Source of the DNA: Bdellovibrionales bacterium
GTDB taxonomy: Bacteria; Bdellovibrionota; Bdellovibrionia; Bdellovibrionales; Bdellovibrionaceae
Length of the DNA stretch: 64,000 nucleotides
Assembly: GCA_018266295.1 (NCBI GenBank)
Contig: JAFEAQ010000004.1
Location: 248,001 to 312,000, forward strand
Reading direction: 5' to 3'
In this document: piece after piece, positions 1 through 8,522 of the stretch
How the letters are laid out: each line of letters begins with the position of its first letter
How positions within the stretch are numbered: the stretch's first letter is position 1
Position numbers and translations under genes: made by a program
Notes under the pieces: generated by a model
The model's database searches: none
What the model saw: only the letters and a program-made list of their open reading frames with translations
What the model was told of the DNA's origin: nothing

Positions 1-1
1 C

Positions 2-538
2 GGTGCTCTTGCAAGCCACCTTGAAATGTTGAAGCTTACCGATGAAAAGATTCTGGTGTCCTCACCTGAACCTACGAGCATTGAAAAAACATATCGCTTT
101 ATCGAATCCTTTGTTTGCTATTCACTGCAAGAGCACAGCATTCCTGAAGCATACGATCATATGATCAAAACTCTGCGCGAGAACCGTCATGGTCTAGGTG
201 AAAAGCACTTCTCTTTTAGAACTTATCTAAAACAAAACTCCGGCATTCAACCTGACTATTTCGAAAGCCTCATGTCGAAGCCTTTGAGACTCATCGTGAA
301 TTCATGCCGTAGCCAAGCTAACTCAGAACTTGGCTACTCAATGAAGAGTGTTTGCTACAAATACTACGATTTTAAAGTCGATTTCCTCGGCGCCATTGAT
401 TATGACAATGCGGTGTGGCAGTCGATTCGCAATCGCGAACCTGTTTTGATCGCTCAGCCATTTACTCCGCTTGCGGGTCAATTTTTGGCAACATGCAAAC
501 ATCTTATTGATCCTAAGGAACTTCGCGCCGTAATATAA
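2..538 (+). CDS. MinD/ParA-family P-loop ATPase, C-terminal part (5' end outside window)
   Basis: The reading frame is open from base 2, so this is the 3' part of a gene that begins upstream; the ATG at 26 is internal. The visible part has features of the C-terminal half of MinD/FlhG/ParA ATPases: a beta-strand with RLIVNSC, followed by an LGAIDYDNAVWQSIRNREPV segment that matches the family pattern 'flG.i..D..V..air.r.Pv'. The nucleotide-binding Walker motifs would lie upstream and cannot be seen. Members position cell-surface machines or DNA and are membrane or nucleoid associated. The next gene encodes a J-domain-like/HTH protein and starts 7 bases downstream, so the two are probably co-transcribed. 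The family assignment is fairly secure; the cargo is not known. Confidence 0.7.
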   Translation, partial: GALASHLEMLKLTDEKILVSSPEPTSIEKTYRFIESFVCYSLQEHSIPEAYDHMIKTLRENRHGLGEKHFSFRTYLKQNSGIQPDYFESLMSKPLRLIVNSCRSQANSELGYSMKSVCYKYYDFKVDFLGAIDYDNAVWQSIRNREPVLIAQPFTPLAGQFLATCKHLIDPKELRAVI

Positions 539-545
539 TATACGG

Positions 546-1178
546 ATGATGAATGTAGGATCGAGAAACAATTATTACGATATCCTGGAGCTGAATGCGA
601 ATTCAGCCCAACACGAAGTGACTAAGGCTTACGAAAGAGCCAAAGCCACTTATTCTGGTGATAATCCAGCGATCTATACTATTTTCTCTGAACAAGAGGC
701 CCGCGAACTCTTGGTTCTCATCGAAGAAGCTTACTCTGTTCTTGGTAATAAAAATCTTCGCAGTGTTTATGATCAGCGTTTGCTCAGTGGGCGCTTCCAA
801 ATGGAAGACTTGTCTTACGACGCCATCGTTGTTGCCAGCAAACAAATGTTTCCTGAGCCAAAACAGGAAGAAAGAAAAGCTGAGTACAAAAAAGACGAAG
901 CTTTTGAAAAAGAAATCGCAGCCCGTGATGAGTGGAATGGCGACTTCCTCACACGTGTCCGCGAATACAAAAAGATCACCGTTCAGAAAATGAGCGAAAA
1001 GACTAAGATCAATTCCTATTACATCACTGCTATTGAAAAAATGGATCCGCAAAACCTGCCGGCACCTGTTTTCATCCGTGGTTATGTAGTTCAGATGTCA
1101 AAAATGCTCGGCCTTGACGAGAAAAAGGTCGCCGACTCTTATATGAAAGTGTTGAAAGCAAACACTTCGATAAAATGA
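546..1178 (+). CDS. J-domain-like protein fused to a RodZ-type helix-turn-helix
   Basis: A 210-residue protein. Residues about 8-75 resemble a DnaJ J-domain (starts YYDILELN, ends VYDQRLL), but the His-Pro-Asp loop needed to stimulate DnaK is replaced (YSGDNPA). Residues about 135-205 form a helix-turn-helix of the RodZ/HTH_25 type (FLTRVREYKKITVQKMSEKT, then PAPVFIRGYVVQMSKMLGL). No membrane segment is visible, so it should be cytosolic. It follows the MinD/ParA gene and overlaps rluD by 4 bases (ATGA). ATGs at 546 and 549 are both possible starts, and no strong ribosome site separates them. It may be a DNA-binding or scaffold partner of the upstream ATPase; that is inference. Confidence 0.75.
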   Translation: MMNVGSRNNYYDILELNANSAQHEVTKAYERAKATYSGDNPAIYTIFSEQEARELLVLIEEAYSVLGNKNLRSVYDQRLLSGRFQMEDLSYDAIVVASKQMFPEPKQEERKAEYKKDEAFEKEIAARDEWNGDFLTRVREYKKITVQKMSEKTKINSYYITAIEKMDPQNLPAPVFIRGYVVQMSKMLGLDEKKVADSYMKVLKANTSIK

Positions 1179-2164
1179 TTCTTTCATTTACCTGTACTGA
1201 AGAAATGCTAGGACTCAGGCTCGATAAAGCCTTGGCCTTGCGACCCGAGATAGAAACGCGTTCGCGCGCTTCACATCTGATTGATGATGGCCGCGTCACC
1301 GTGAACGGCCGTCCGGCCAAGTCATCTCTTGCTTTGAAAGCCGGCGATGAAATCTCGATTCAACTGCCAGAACCCGAGCCAACGGAGCTTGTCGCTTACG
1401 ACTTCCCTCTCGATATTCTTTTTGAAGATGAGCATATTATCGTAATCAATAAGCCTTCGGGTCTTGTGGTCCACCCGGCGGCGGGCCATGCACAAGATAC
1501 TTTGGTGAACGCACTCATTCATCATACAAAAGATCTCTCGATGAAATTCGGCGAGCAACGTCCCGGAATTGTTCACCGTCTCGATAAAGAAACCAGCGGT
1601 GTCCTCGTTGTTGCTAAAAATGATAAAGCTCACGAACTGCTAACGAAGCAGTTTAAAGACCGAAGCATTCATCGTATCTACTATGCGGTTTGCATTGGCG
1701 TACCAAAGCCCCCTAAAGGCACCAGTCATTCTTACCTGGCTCGCCACCCCGGAGACCGCAAACGCTACGCCTCCGTTCTTGGCGAAGACCGCAAAATTCA
1801 AACGACGAAGTCACCGGAACCTTCTATCGGAAAGTGGGCCGTTACCCACTATGAGATGCTGAATAACCACGGCGGTCTCAGTTACTGCAAAATGAAGCTC
1901 GAGACGGGTCGTACGCATCAAATCCGCGTACATCTTTCGGAAAAAGGCACACCGATTGCCGGCGATGACCTCTATGGTGCGGATAAGAAAATTAAAAACA
2001 TCGCCTCTAAAAAGATTCAGTCAGATTTAAAAAACCTCCACCGTTTTCTGCTTCACGCGGCCGAACTAGGGTTTACCCACCCCGTATCGGGCAAAGAGCT
2101 TTTCTTTGCTAAAGACTGGCCGGCGGAAGTTAAGACATTAATTCAAGAATGGGGGCTCGAATGA
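1175..2164 (+). CDS. rluD: 23S rRNA pseudouridine synthase, RluA/RluD family
   Basis: A 329-residue enzyme that isomerises uridine to pseudouridine in 23S rRNA. An N-terminal S4 RNA-binding domain (about residues 12-70, with SRASHLIDDGRVTVNGRP) precedes the RluA catalytic domain, which contains the motif GIVHRLDKETSGVLVV with the catalytic Asp. Family motifs follow near GRTHQIRVHLSEKGTPIAGD. Length is normal for RluD. The start overlaps the stop of the J-domain-like gene (ATGA) and its own stop overlaps the start of the laccase-domain gene, so translation is probably coupled. An rluD followed by a yfiH-type gene is a common bacterial arrangement. Exact target positions (RluD rather than RluC or RluA) are inferred from the S4 domain and context. 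Confidence 0.9.
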   Translation: MILSFTCTEEMLGLRLDKALALRPEIETRSRASHLIDDGRVTVNGRPAKSSLALKAGDEISIQLPEPEPTELVAYDFPLDILFEDEHIIVINKPSGLVVHPAAGHAQDTLVNALIHHTKDLSMKFGEQRPGIVHRLDKETSGVLVVAKNDKAHELLTKQFKDRSIHRIYYAVCIGVPKPPKGTSHSYLARHPGDRKRYASVLGEDRKIQTTKSPEPSIGKWAVTHYEMLNNHGGLSYCKMKLETGRTHQIRVHLSEKGTPIAGDDLYGADKKIKNIASKKIQSDLKNLHRFLLHAAELGFTHPVSGKELFFAKDWPAEVKTLIQEWGLE

Positions 2165-2856
2165 AGGTCACCGAAACGAATCTCGGTTATTTGATTGAAA
2201 CTCCGAAGATCACGGTTTTACTAGGCGGCGTAAAAGCCCAATTAGTAAATCTGCAAGCTTCATTTCCCGATTTCCAGTTTCTGCGTGTTAAGCAAACCCA
2301 TAGCGATATCGTCGTGCACTCAAAAGATATGACACTAGATTATAAAGTTGAAGCCGACGCTCACTTCACCGAAATTGCTAAAACCGCAATATGCATCTCA
2401 ACAGCGGATTGTATTCCAGTTTTTATCTACGATACAAAAACGGAAATCATCGCCGGCGTTCATGCTGGCTGGCGTGGAGTTGCAAATCAAATCGTGCCAA
2501 AAACTTTTAAACGTCTGCAAACTATGGGGTGCCTTCCCGAAAATATGCACGTCATCGTGGGGCCGCATATTCAAATGAATAGTTTTGAAGTAGATCACAA
2601 TGTGCGTGATGAAATCCTGTCCAGCATTGATTTTGGCGCGGTCCATGAAGATAGTATTTATCACAAAAATATCAGTGCAGAAAAAGCGCTGGTCGATCTC
2701 AACCAAGTGATGCGCACTCAACTACAAAATTGTGGGGTGGCATTTGATAATCTTTATAATCTCCACATTGATACGTTTATTGATCCACGTTTTCACTCTT
2801 ATCGCCGCGATAAAGAGAAATCGGGACGTCAAATCAGTTTCATTTGTAAAAACTAG
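2161..2856 (+). CDS. Laccase-domain protein (YfiH/PgeF family, purine nucleoside phosphorylase-like)
   Basis: A 231-residue protein of the YfiH/DUF152 family, members of which act as zinc or copper dependent purine nucleoside phosphorylase/adenosine deaminase-like enzymes or as peptidoglycan-editing factors. Family motifs are visible: VKQTHSDIVV with the metal-binding His, ISTADCIPVFIYD with the conserved Cys, and IAGVHAGWRG with the second His. The start at 2161 is chosen because it overlaps the rluD stop (ATGA); an ATG 12 bases earlier lies inside rluD and would only add four residues. The usual 'GPaI' motif appears as VGPHIQ. The family is clear; the physiological substrate is not. Confidence 0.88.
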   Translation: MKVTETNLGYLIETPKITVLLGGVKAQLVNLQASFPDFQFLRVKQTHSDIVVHSKDMTLDYKVEADAHFTEIAKTAICISTADCIPVFIYDTKTEIIAGVHAGWRGVANQIVPKTFKRLQTMGCLPENMHVIVGPHIQMNSFEVDHNVRDEILSSIDFGAVHEDSIYHKNISAEKALVDLNQVMRTQLQNCGVAFDNLYNLHIDTFIDPRFHSYRRDKEKSGRQISFICKN

Positions 2857-2915
2857 ACCCACGACAATGCAGAAATCACTGTATCTCGAAATTAAATGAC
2901 CTCTATCATTTAGTA

Positions 2916-3698
2916 ATGAAGTTATTTGTCGCAAGTCTGTTGTCAGGTCTTTTTTTCAGCACAACTCTTTTCGCGAATCCGTCACGCCCCGTGTGCTCTA
3001 TGCAGTTGCTATGCGATCAGATGAGGAACACCAACACGGTTCTGAATTTTGACATTCCTGAAAATACGAACAGTGAAAAGTCTCTTGAAAGCTTGGAGCC
3101 TCTCTTTGCCGAGAATCAAGCGGCGATTCTTGAATTGCTCGCGCAAAGAAAGTCTTCGCTTTCTCAGTCGACTTTTGATTCTTTGGTAAAAGCAATTTCC
3201 ACGGTCACTTTAGGCAACTTCGAAGATCCAAAAATTAGAAAGGTCTTTCCGGGCGCCTGCAATCGCCCGAATGCTATCTATATCGCCGGCATGCATAAGG
3301 TTTACGTCTGTCCTAGCTTACTGAGTTACCCACAAGGAACGCTGAAGCAAATTCTAGCGCACGAATTGGGTCACGTGATTCAAAAGCTACAGAATCACAT
3401 TCCGTGTTTTAAAGACTTTCCGAAAAAACAAGTCGATGAGATCTTTGCTGATTGGGTTGCATCGAAAGTGCTTTCCGAGAAAATTGCGCTTGAGCGCGAT
3501 AAAAGAGCCGCCGGTAAGCAAGCTTTTGAATCACAGCTACTGTTCTTGAGCCTGGCTTGCGGTCAGCCGCAAAAAAAGCCGGATTGGGCGCAGACTCACC
3601 CAAACTTTCAAAACCGTATTGAGCAGATTTTCCTTTCTCAGCCGGCGTTTCAAGAGGCCCTGCGCTGTCATTCTAAGAGCATGAATTCCTGCGGCTAA
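2916..3698 (+). CDS. Secreted zinc metalloprotease-like protein (M48-like, HELGH)
   Basis: A 260-residue protein with an N-terminal Sec signal peptide (MKLFVASLLSGLFFSTTLFA). The motif LAHELGHVIQ near residue 148 is a HExxH zinc site. A second acidic cluster, VDEIFADW, about 25 residues later would provide the third ligand as in gluzincins, and a C-terminal HPNFQNRI resembles the His-Pro...Arg-Ile end of M48 peptidases. Several Cys residues fit an extracytoplasmic location. It is shorter than typical M48 enzymes and lacks membrane spans. There are no obvious operon partners. It is a probable periplasmic or exported protease; the substrate is unknown. Confidence 0.7.
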   Translation: MKLFVASLLSGLFFSTTLFANPSRPVCSMQLLCDQMRNTNTVLNFDIPENTNSEKSLESLEPLFAENQAAILELLAQRKSSLSQSTFDSLVKAISTVTLGNFEDPKIRKVFPGACNRPNAIYIAGMHKVYVCPSLLSYPQGTLKQILAHELGHVIQKLQNHIPCFKDFPKKQVDEIFADWVASKVLSEKIALERDKRAAGKQAFESQLLFLSLACGQPQKKPDWAQTHPNFQNRIEQIFLSQPAFQEALRCHSKSMNSCG

Positions 3699-3794
3699 AC
3701 AGGTTTCGTGAATTCTTCCAGGGTTTAACCAAGTTCTGAAATCCCCCGCATGCTAGCATTCCAGGCAAAACCCCTAAGATGCCGGGAGGCTTGC

Positions 3795-5234
3795 ATGAAA
3801 CAAATGATCCTGTTTTTGGCTTTTGTTTGTACTCTTCCAGGCACGTCCTTCGCACAGAGGGATTCGCAATCTCTGCCCATCGTCAATGCGAAGAAATCTG
3901 TCATTACGGAGAGTATTGCTAAGGACGCTTATCTTTGGGGTTACCCACTCGTGCGCTTCGAGCGCACGAAGAAACTCATGACAACGACCCCAGGCTACGG
4001 TCACGCGCCTATGAACCACTTCTTTCACGCAAGTCAGTTGCCAAATCCCCAGGACCGCTCAGTGGCAAATCCAATCCCTGATAGTCTCTATTCTTCTGCT
4101 TTCTTGGATCTGCGTGAACAGCCCATGGTTCTGCAAACACCGCGAATTAAGGATCGTTACTATAGTCTGCAGGTTTTCGATGCTTTTAATAACAATATCT
4201 CTACCATTTCATCAAGAACACGCGGCGAAGCTGCAGGTAAGTTTTTTATTACGGGCCCTAGATACATTGGTGCAACTCCAACTGGATTTGAGCACATTCG
4301 TGTACCGACAAATTTCGCTTGGATTAATGGACGAATTCAAACTGAATCTCCATCAGCCGTGCGCAGCTCTCTGATTCTGATTCGCAAATACGATTTAAAA
4401 CCTTACAATGTCTATCTCGGAAAGCAGCGATCTGGAAAAGCTCCTATCCTGAGTGCAAAAAGCACTGGTGTGGTAGATCCCCGCACGATTGCCAATGCAG
4501 GAGTTGGTTTCTTTGACGAGCTTGGCATCGCCCTTCGAGAAAATGAGCCAACCACCCTCGATACCCCTATGATGAACAGATTCCGCTCCGCAAATATCGG
4601 CGCCGGGGTAAAAACAACACGCTTCATAAACAATCGCGAAACCCGCGACTCTTATATCCGAGCCATCGCCTCGGCGGAACTTGATATCGATAACGCGATC
4701 AAAACAAAACTCGTTACCAATCGTGCCGGATGGAACTATGTTATCGCGACGCCTGAAGTTCAAACCAATCCCACTCTGCGAGCGGCAATGAGCAAAGTTT
4801 ATTTTGGCCAATCCATTCCGCTCGAATCACTACATCCGGTTTCTTATGTCGATAACTACAACACGCGTTTGAACGGAAATGCGACTTACGTCCTTCGTTT
4901 TGCCAAAGGTAAATTGCCGCCTGTCGGAGCTCTGTGGTCCGTAACTCCTTATAATGCAACTCAAAAAAGTCTTATCACAAATAGCCTGCATCGATATGCC
5001 ATCGGTAGTTACTCAAGAGGACTCAATTACAATCCGGATGGCTCTTTGGATATTTACATTTCCGCGAATGAGCCGCGCGGGTTCACCCAAAACTGGTTGC
5101 CCGTTCCTCGAGAAAATTTCTACATCATGATGAGTATGTACAATCCTACCACCGACGTCATTGAAGGAAAGTATACTTTGCCGCGAGTTCAGCGCGTGAA
5201 CCTGACCCCTGTTATTTCATCAATTAATTTTTAG
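3795..5234 (+). CDS. Exported DUF1254/DUF1214 protein
   Basis: A 479-residue exported protein with a signal peptide (MKQMILFLAFVCTLPGTSFA). The N-terminal DUF1254 domain begins with AYLWGYPLVRFERTK and includes PIPDSLYSSAFLDLREQP. The C-terminal DUF1214 domain includes GALWSVTPYNATQKSL and YNPDGSLDIYI. The start at 3795 follows a good ribosome site (GGGAGG); the frame is open upstream without one. DUF1254/DUF1214 proteins are widespread secreted proteins with no settled function. A second member, a lipoprotein, is encoded at 37199-38665 on the other strand; the two align throughout but are clearly diverged. Confidence 0.85.
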   Translation: MKQMILFLAFVCTLPGTSFAQRDSQSLPIVNAKKSVITESIAKDAYLWGYPLVRFERTKKLMTTTPGYGHAPMNHFFHASQLPNPQDRSVANPIPDSLYSSAFLDLREQPMVLQTPRIKDRYYSLQVFDAFNNNISTISSRTRGEAAGKFFITGPRYIGATPTGFEHIRVPTNFAWINGRIQTESPSAVRSSLILIRKYDLKPYNVYLGKQRSGKAPILSAKSTGVVDPRTIANAGVGFFDELGIALRENEPTTLDTPMMNRFRSANIGAGVKTTRFINNRETRDSYIRAIASAELDIDNAIKTKLVTNRAGWNYVIATPEVQTNPTLRAAMSKVYFGQSIPLESLHPVSYVDNYNTRLNGNATYVLRFAKGKLPPVGALWSVTPYNATQKSLITNSLHRYAIGSYSRGLNYNPDGSLDIYISANEPRGFTQNWLPVPRENFYIMMSMYNPTTDVIEGKYTLPRVQRVNLTPVISSINF

Positions 5235-5324
5235 ACCCTTGCTTTGCGGTCTATATTAGATCCCCTGGTGCGGCTTTGCCAATCCAGGGGTGACTCAATC
5301 CCCGCAATCCGCTAAGTTATCCAC

Positions 5325-5906
5325 ATGATTCTTGAACAGGATTTCTATTTTCAGAAAACCGAGGACGTCGCTAAGAAACTCTTAGGTAAGGTTCTCTACT
5401 TTCAAAATGAAGATAAAGAAATTTTATCGGGCCGTATTGTTGAAACTGAAGCCTATACGGGAATCAAAGATCCCGCAGCTCACACATTTGGAGATCGCCG
5501 AACCGAGCGCACCAAATCCATGTATCTTGAGGGCGGTCACTCCTATGTGTATTTCATCTATGGCATGTACTACTGCTTGAATTTTGTGACTCGTAAAAAT
5601 GACCCGGAAGCCGTGCTGATTCGCGCTTTGGAGCCACTCCATCACTCTGGAGAAAAGCCGCCGAAGAAGGATCTACATACCAATGGTCCAGGCAAGCTCT
5701 GCAAATATTTTGGTATCACTAAACAGCAAGATGGCCTGAAGCTTTGGAAAAAACGCTCCGGACTTTGGGTTGAGGATGATGGTTTCAAAGTAAAAACCAA
5801 GCAAATCGTGAGTGCTCCACGAATTGGCGTCGACTATGCGGGTGCAGCTGCTGCTTGGCCGCTCCGTTTTTACCTCAAAGATAGTTTTTGGGTCTCACGG
5901 CCTTAA
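5325..5906 (+). CDS. 3-methyladenine DNA glycosylase, AAG/MPG family
   Basis: A 193-residue base-excision repair enzyme of the mammalian AAG type, which flips and excises alkylated purines. Recognisable features are the N-terminal ALLGK-like segment (AKKLLGKVLYF), the GRIVETEAYTG motif with the catalytic Glu, the DRRTERTKSMY segment, YVYFIYGMYYCLN, and LIRALEP. The end (PRIGVDYAG...PLRFYL) is typical. Length fits the bacterial Pur_DNA_glyco family. It stands alone between two exported-protein genes. Confidence 0.93.
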   Translation: MILEQDFYFQKTEDVAKKLLGKVLYFQNEDKEILSGRIVETEAYTGIKDPAAHTFGDRRTERTKSMYLEGGHSYVYFIYGMYYCLNFVTRKNDPEAVLIRALEPLHHSGEKPPKKDLHTNGPGKLCKYFGITKQQDGLKLWKKRSGLWVEDDGFKVKTKQIVSAPRIGVDYAGAAAAWPLRFYLKDSFWVSRP

Positions 5907-5973
5907 TCTAGAAACTCGACAAATAAACAATCCCCGTTAAGTCCGGCTCTAGAGTTCCCGATCTAGAACAGGC

Positions 5974-7182
5974 ATGATTCAGCTTGGTTTTTCACTCTTA
6001 ATATTATTCATCGGTCAGCCATCGTGGGCCCAGCAAGTTGGCATTAAGTGGTCTGAAGGTGAGCACCTCGAACTCGGCATTGAAGGCTCTACCGCAGCCT
6101 GCAAGGCACTTGGTATTTCGGCAGAGAAATGCCCGAATCAGCGTATCTTTCGCGATGATCGCAAATACACTTTTCAGTATGGTGAAATTGTGACATCGGC
6201 GGACTACTACAACAATCCTACCGACTTTGCCCAAGATAAGAAATCGGCGATCGTCAAAATTGTAAAATGCGCTTACAAGCAAAAGAGCGTACATCCAAAA
6301 CAACGCACTGAAGACATCGAATATCCGAGCTGTGATTCGACCGGCGTATTGGGAATTCCTGGCTATCTCGAAGTTGTATCGCAGAACTACAACCACTTCG
6401 GTTGGAACAATATGGTTGCTTACGTTGAATATCACGGTAAAGCTCTGCAGTTTGCAAAACGCTCTTATGATTTGAGATCCTCAGATTCGGTGCAAAGCCG
6501 TGCTTATCTTAATAAAGCTATGATCTTTAATGCCTATGCCGATCACTATCTGACGGATGCATTTGCTTCCGGCCATATTCGTGTTCCGCGCATTCAGATT
6601 AAAGAATGGGCCAAAGACGAACTGCCGGGAACTCTCCGCTCTTCTCGCGGTGATTTGCTATCGATGTTTTTGCATAATACTGAAAGTCTGAACCTTCGCA
6701 CTCGGAAAGAAGAAGGTCTTCGCGTACAGAACTCCCGCGGTGATGTTTGGATGACCCGTGGTGATGGGCATCTGAATCTTTTTGCAACAGATTTGGACCC
6801 TACTCTTGCGCTGCCGCGCCAGGCAGTGGCTGAGTCTTTCAAAGATATTCTTTTGGCAGCCTTCTATGGCGATTTGCCTGAAGGTGTCTACCAAGCGACC
6901 CAATTCGTGCCTTTTCAAAACGACATGCCTTTAATTGATAAGCTTTCGCCGGAACATCAGCACGTGAAAAAGCAAAGTGATGTGGCTTGGTTGATTTTCT
7001 CAAGCGCTCCGATGTCGGAGAAGTTCATCTTCTTTAAGTCTGACTTCGCGAAGATGTTGGACGGACTCGCAAATATCTTTGTCCGCTTCCGCCATGACGT
7101 CGCTCATGACCAGGCCCAAAACACAGAGCTCAAAACCCGCCTGCCAAATAAATATCTGCAAGCGTATCTCGACGTAGAGTAA
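5974..7182 (+). CDS. Exported protein resembling phospholipase C/P1 nuclease-type hydrolases
   Basis: A 402-residue protein with a signal peptide ending near QPSWAQQ. The central segment NAYADHYLTDAFASGHIRVPR recalls the His/Asp metal-binding helix of the zinc-dependent phospholipase C/S1-P1 nuclease fold (compare 'HflqDsfSaGHi'). An earlier YNHFGWNNMVAYVEYH could supply further His ligands. The rest (for example FFKSDFAKMLDGLANIFVRFRHD) is not recognised. It may be an exported lipase, nuclease or ceramidase-like enzyme, which would fit a prey-digesting lifestyle, but this rests on short motifs. It lies just upstream of tRNA-Phe, which is on the other strand. Confidence 0.5.
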   Translation: MIQLGFSLLILFIGQPSWAQQVGIKWSEGEHLELGIEGSTAACKALGISAEKCPNQRIFRDDRKYTFQYGEIVTSADYYNNPTDFAQDKKSAIVKIVKCAYKQKSVHPKQRTEDIEYPSCDSTGVLGIPGYLEVVSQNYNHFGWNNMVAYVEYHGKALQFAKRSYDLRSSDSVQSRAYLNKAMIFNAYADHYLTDAFASGHIRVPRIQIKEWAKDELPGTLRSSRGDLLSMFLHNTESLNLRTRKEEGLRVQNSRGDVWMTRGDGHLNLFATDLDPTLALPRQAVAESFKDILLAAFYGDLPEGVYQATQFVPFQNDMPLIDKLSPEHQHVKKQSDVAWLIFSSAPMSEKFIFFKSDFAKMLDGLANIFVRFRHDVAHDQAQNTELKTRLPNKYLQAYLDVE

Positions 7183-7218
7183 TTTTTAGTTTTTAAAATT
7201 TGAATATTGAGAAGTAAA

Positions 7219-7294
7219 TGGTGGCTCGGGACGGAATTGAACCGCCGACACAAGGATTTTCAATCCTCTGCTCTACCGACTGAGCTACCGAGCC
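7219..7294 (-). tRNA. tRNA-Phe (GAA anticodon)
   Basis: The minus strand folds as a complete 76-base cloverleaf with encoded CCA. The acceptor stem is GGCTCGG/CCGAGCC with discriminator A, followed by TA and a D arm (GCTC...GAGC). The anticodon arm is GAGGA-TTGAAAA-TCCTT, which puts GAA at positions 34-36. The T arm is GGCGG-TTCAATT-CCGTC. It lies between two protein genes with no other tRNA nearby. Confidence 0.96.
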
Positions 7295-7346
7295 ATTCGA
7301 AATCAGGAAGGTCCATTAGTTACCTTCCCGATAGGCTTAGTGTCAA

Positions 7347-8513
7347 CTATTTCACCTTATCAAAAGCTGATTTTAAGTCGGCCAAAAGGTCCTCGAGATC
7401 CTCGATCCCCACAGAAAGGCGGATCAAAGTGTCGTCAATGCCCAGAGCCTTGCGGTTTTCCGGTGGCACGGACGCATGCGTCATAATCGCTGGATGCTCA
7501 ATCAAGGACTCTACTCCCCCCAAACTCTCTGCCAGCGCGAAAACGCGGACATTTTCAAGGAAGATCCGAGCCTCATCAAGGCCCCCTTTGATGTAGAACG
7601 TGATCATTCCGCCCATTCCAAGCATCTGTTCTTTCGCCAAAGCATGCTGAGGGTGAGATTTCAGGCCCGGATAGATGACTTTTTGTACTTTTGGATGAGT
7701 TTCAAGGAACTCCGCCACGGCTTGGGCGTTGCTCGCATGAGCTTTCATTCTCAATGGCAAAGTTTTCAAACTTCTCAAACACATGAAAGAGTCAAAGGCC
7801 CCTTGAACGCCCCCCATAGAGTTGCTCAAGAACGCGAGCTTTTCAGCTAAATCCTGACGATTGGTCACGGCAATACCGCCAACCACATCACTATGACCAC
7901 CGATGTACTTCGTAGCCGAGTGAACAACCACATCCGCACCCAAAGTCAGAGGTCTTTGGAAGTAAGGGCTCATGAACGTGTTATCAACAACTGTGATCAC
8001 ACCTTTTTCAGCCGCCACCTTGGCAATTTTTTTGATATCAACCAACTTCAAAGTCGGATTTGTCGGAGTTTCAAGCCACACCATCTTGGTGTTTGGCTTC
8101 AACGCCTTCGCGAAGTTCTCTGGGTTCGTGAGGTCTACATAAGAGAACTCAAGGCCGTTGTTCTTAAGAACGCGATTGAACAAACGGAACGTTCCACCAT
8201 ACATATCATCACCAGCAATGACATGATCGCCCTGCTGCAAGAAATGAAGGATCGTTGTCGTTGCGGCACAACCAGAAGCAAAGGCAAAACCGTATTTGCC
8301 GCCTTCAAGGTTTGCTAAGCAATCTTCGTAGGCTCTGCGAGTCGGGTTATGAGTACGGCTGTATTCCCAGCCTTTGTGCACACCCGGAGATTCTTGTACG
8401 TAAGTAGATGTCAAATACACCGGAGTCATGATTGCCCCCGTTGTTGGATCAGGTTGTTGTCCTGCGTGGATCGCGCGAGTGGCGAAACCAAGTTTGCTCA
8501 TATCATTTTTCAT
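7347..8513 (-). CDS. Cystathionine gamma-lyase/synthase (Cys/Met metabolism PLP enzyme)
   Basis: A 388-residue PLP enzyme of the trans-sulfuration family. It shows the N-terminal GFATRAIHAGQ, the substrate-binding YSRTHNPTR, and the PLP-lysine motif VVHSATKYIGGHSD. The C-terminus IRLSVGIEDLEDLL is typical. It lies 9 bases after a cystathionine beta-synthase gene and has a ribosome site (AAGGA) before ATG 8513. Pairing with beta-synthase suggests gamma-lyase activity, cleaving cystathionine to cysteine, 2-oxobutyrate and ammonia, rather than the MetB synthase direction. The two functions cannot be told apart by sequence alone. Confidence 0.9.
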   Translation of the reverse strand: MKNDMSKLGFATRAIHAGQQPDPTTGAIMTPVYLTSTYVQESPGVHKGWEYSRTHNPTRRAYEDCLANLEGGKYGFAFASGCAATTTILHFLQQGDHVIAGDDMYGGTFRLFNRVLKNNGLEFSYVDLTNPENFAKALKPNTKMVWLETPTNPTLKLVDIKKIAKVAAEKGVITVVDNTFMSPYFQRPLTLGADVVVHSATKYIGGHSDVVGGIAVTNRQDLAEKLAFLSNSMGGVQGAFDSFMCLRSLKTLPLRMKAHASNAQAVAEFLETHPKVQKVIYPGLKSHPQHALAKEQMLGMGGMITFYIKGGLDEARIFLENVRVFALAESLGGVESLIEHPAIMTHASVPPENRKALGIDDTLIRLSVGIEDLEDLLADLKSAFDKVK

Positions 8514-8522
8514 GGCGAATCC

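Noticed and set aside
2149..2160. Upstream ATG for the laccase-domain gene
   Set aside because: It lies inside rluD; the ATG at 2161 overlaps the rluD stop as in coupled genes and gives the normal N-terminus.
5232..5290. Two hairpins (AGACC...GGTCT and CCCCTGG...CCAGGGG) and a GCAAAGC-like string on the minus strand, considered as a c-di-GMP riboswitch
   Set aside because: The conserved riboswitch core is not present, and neither hairpin is followed by a T-run.
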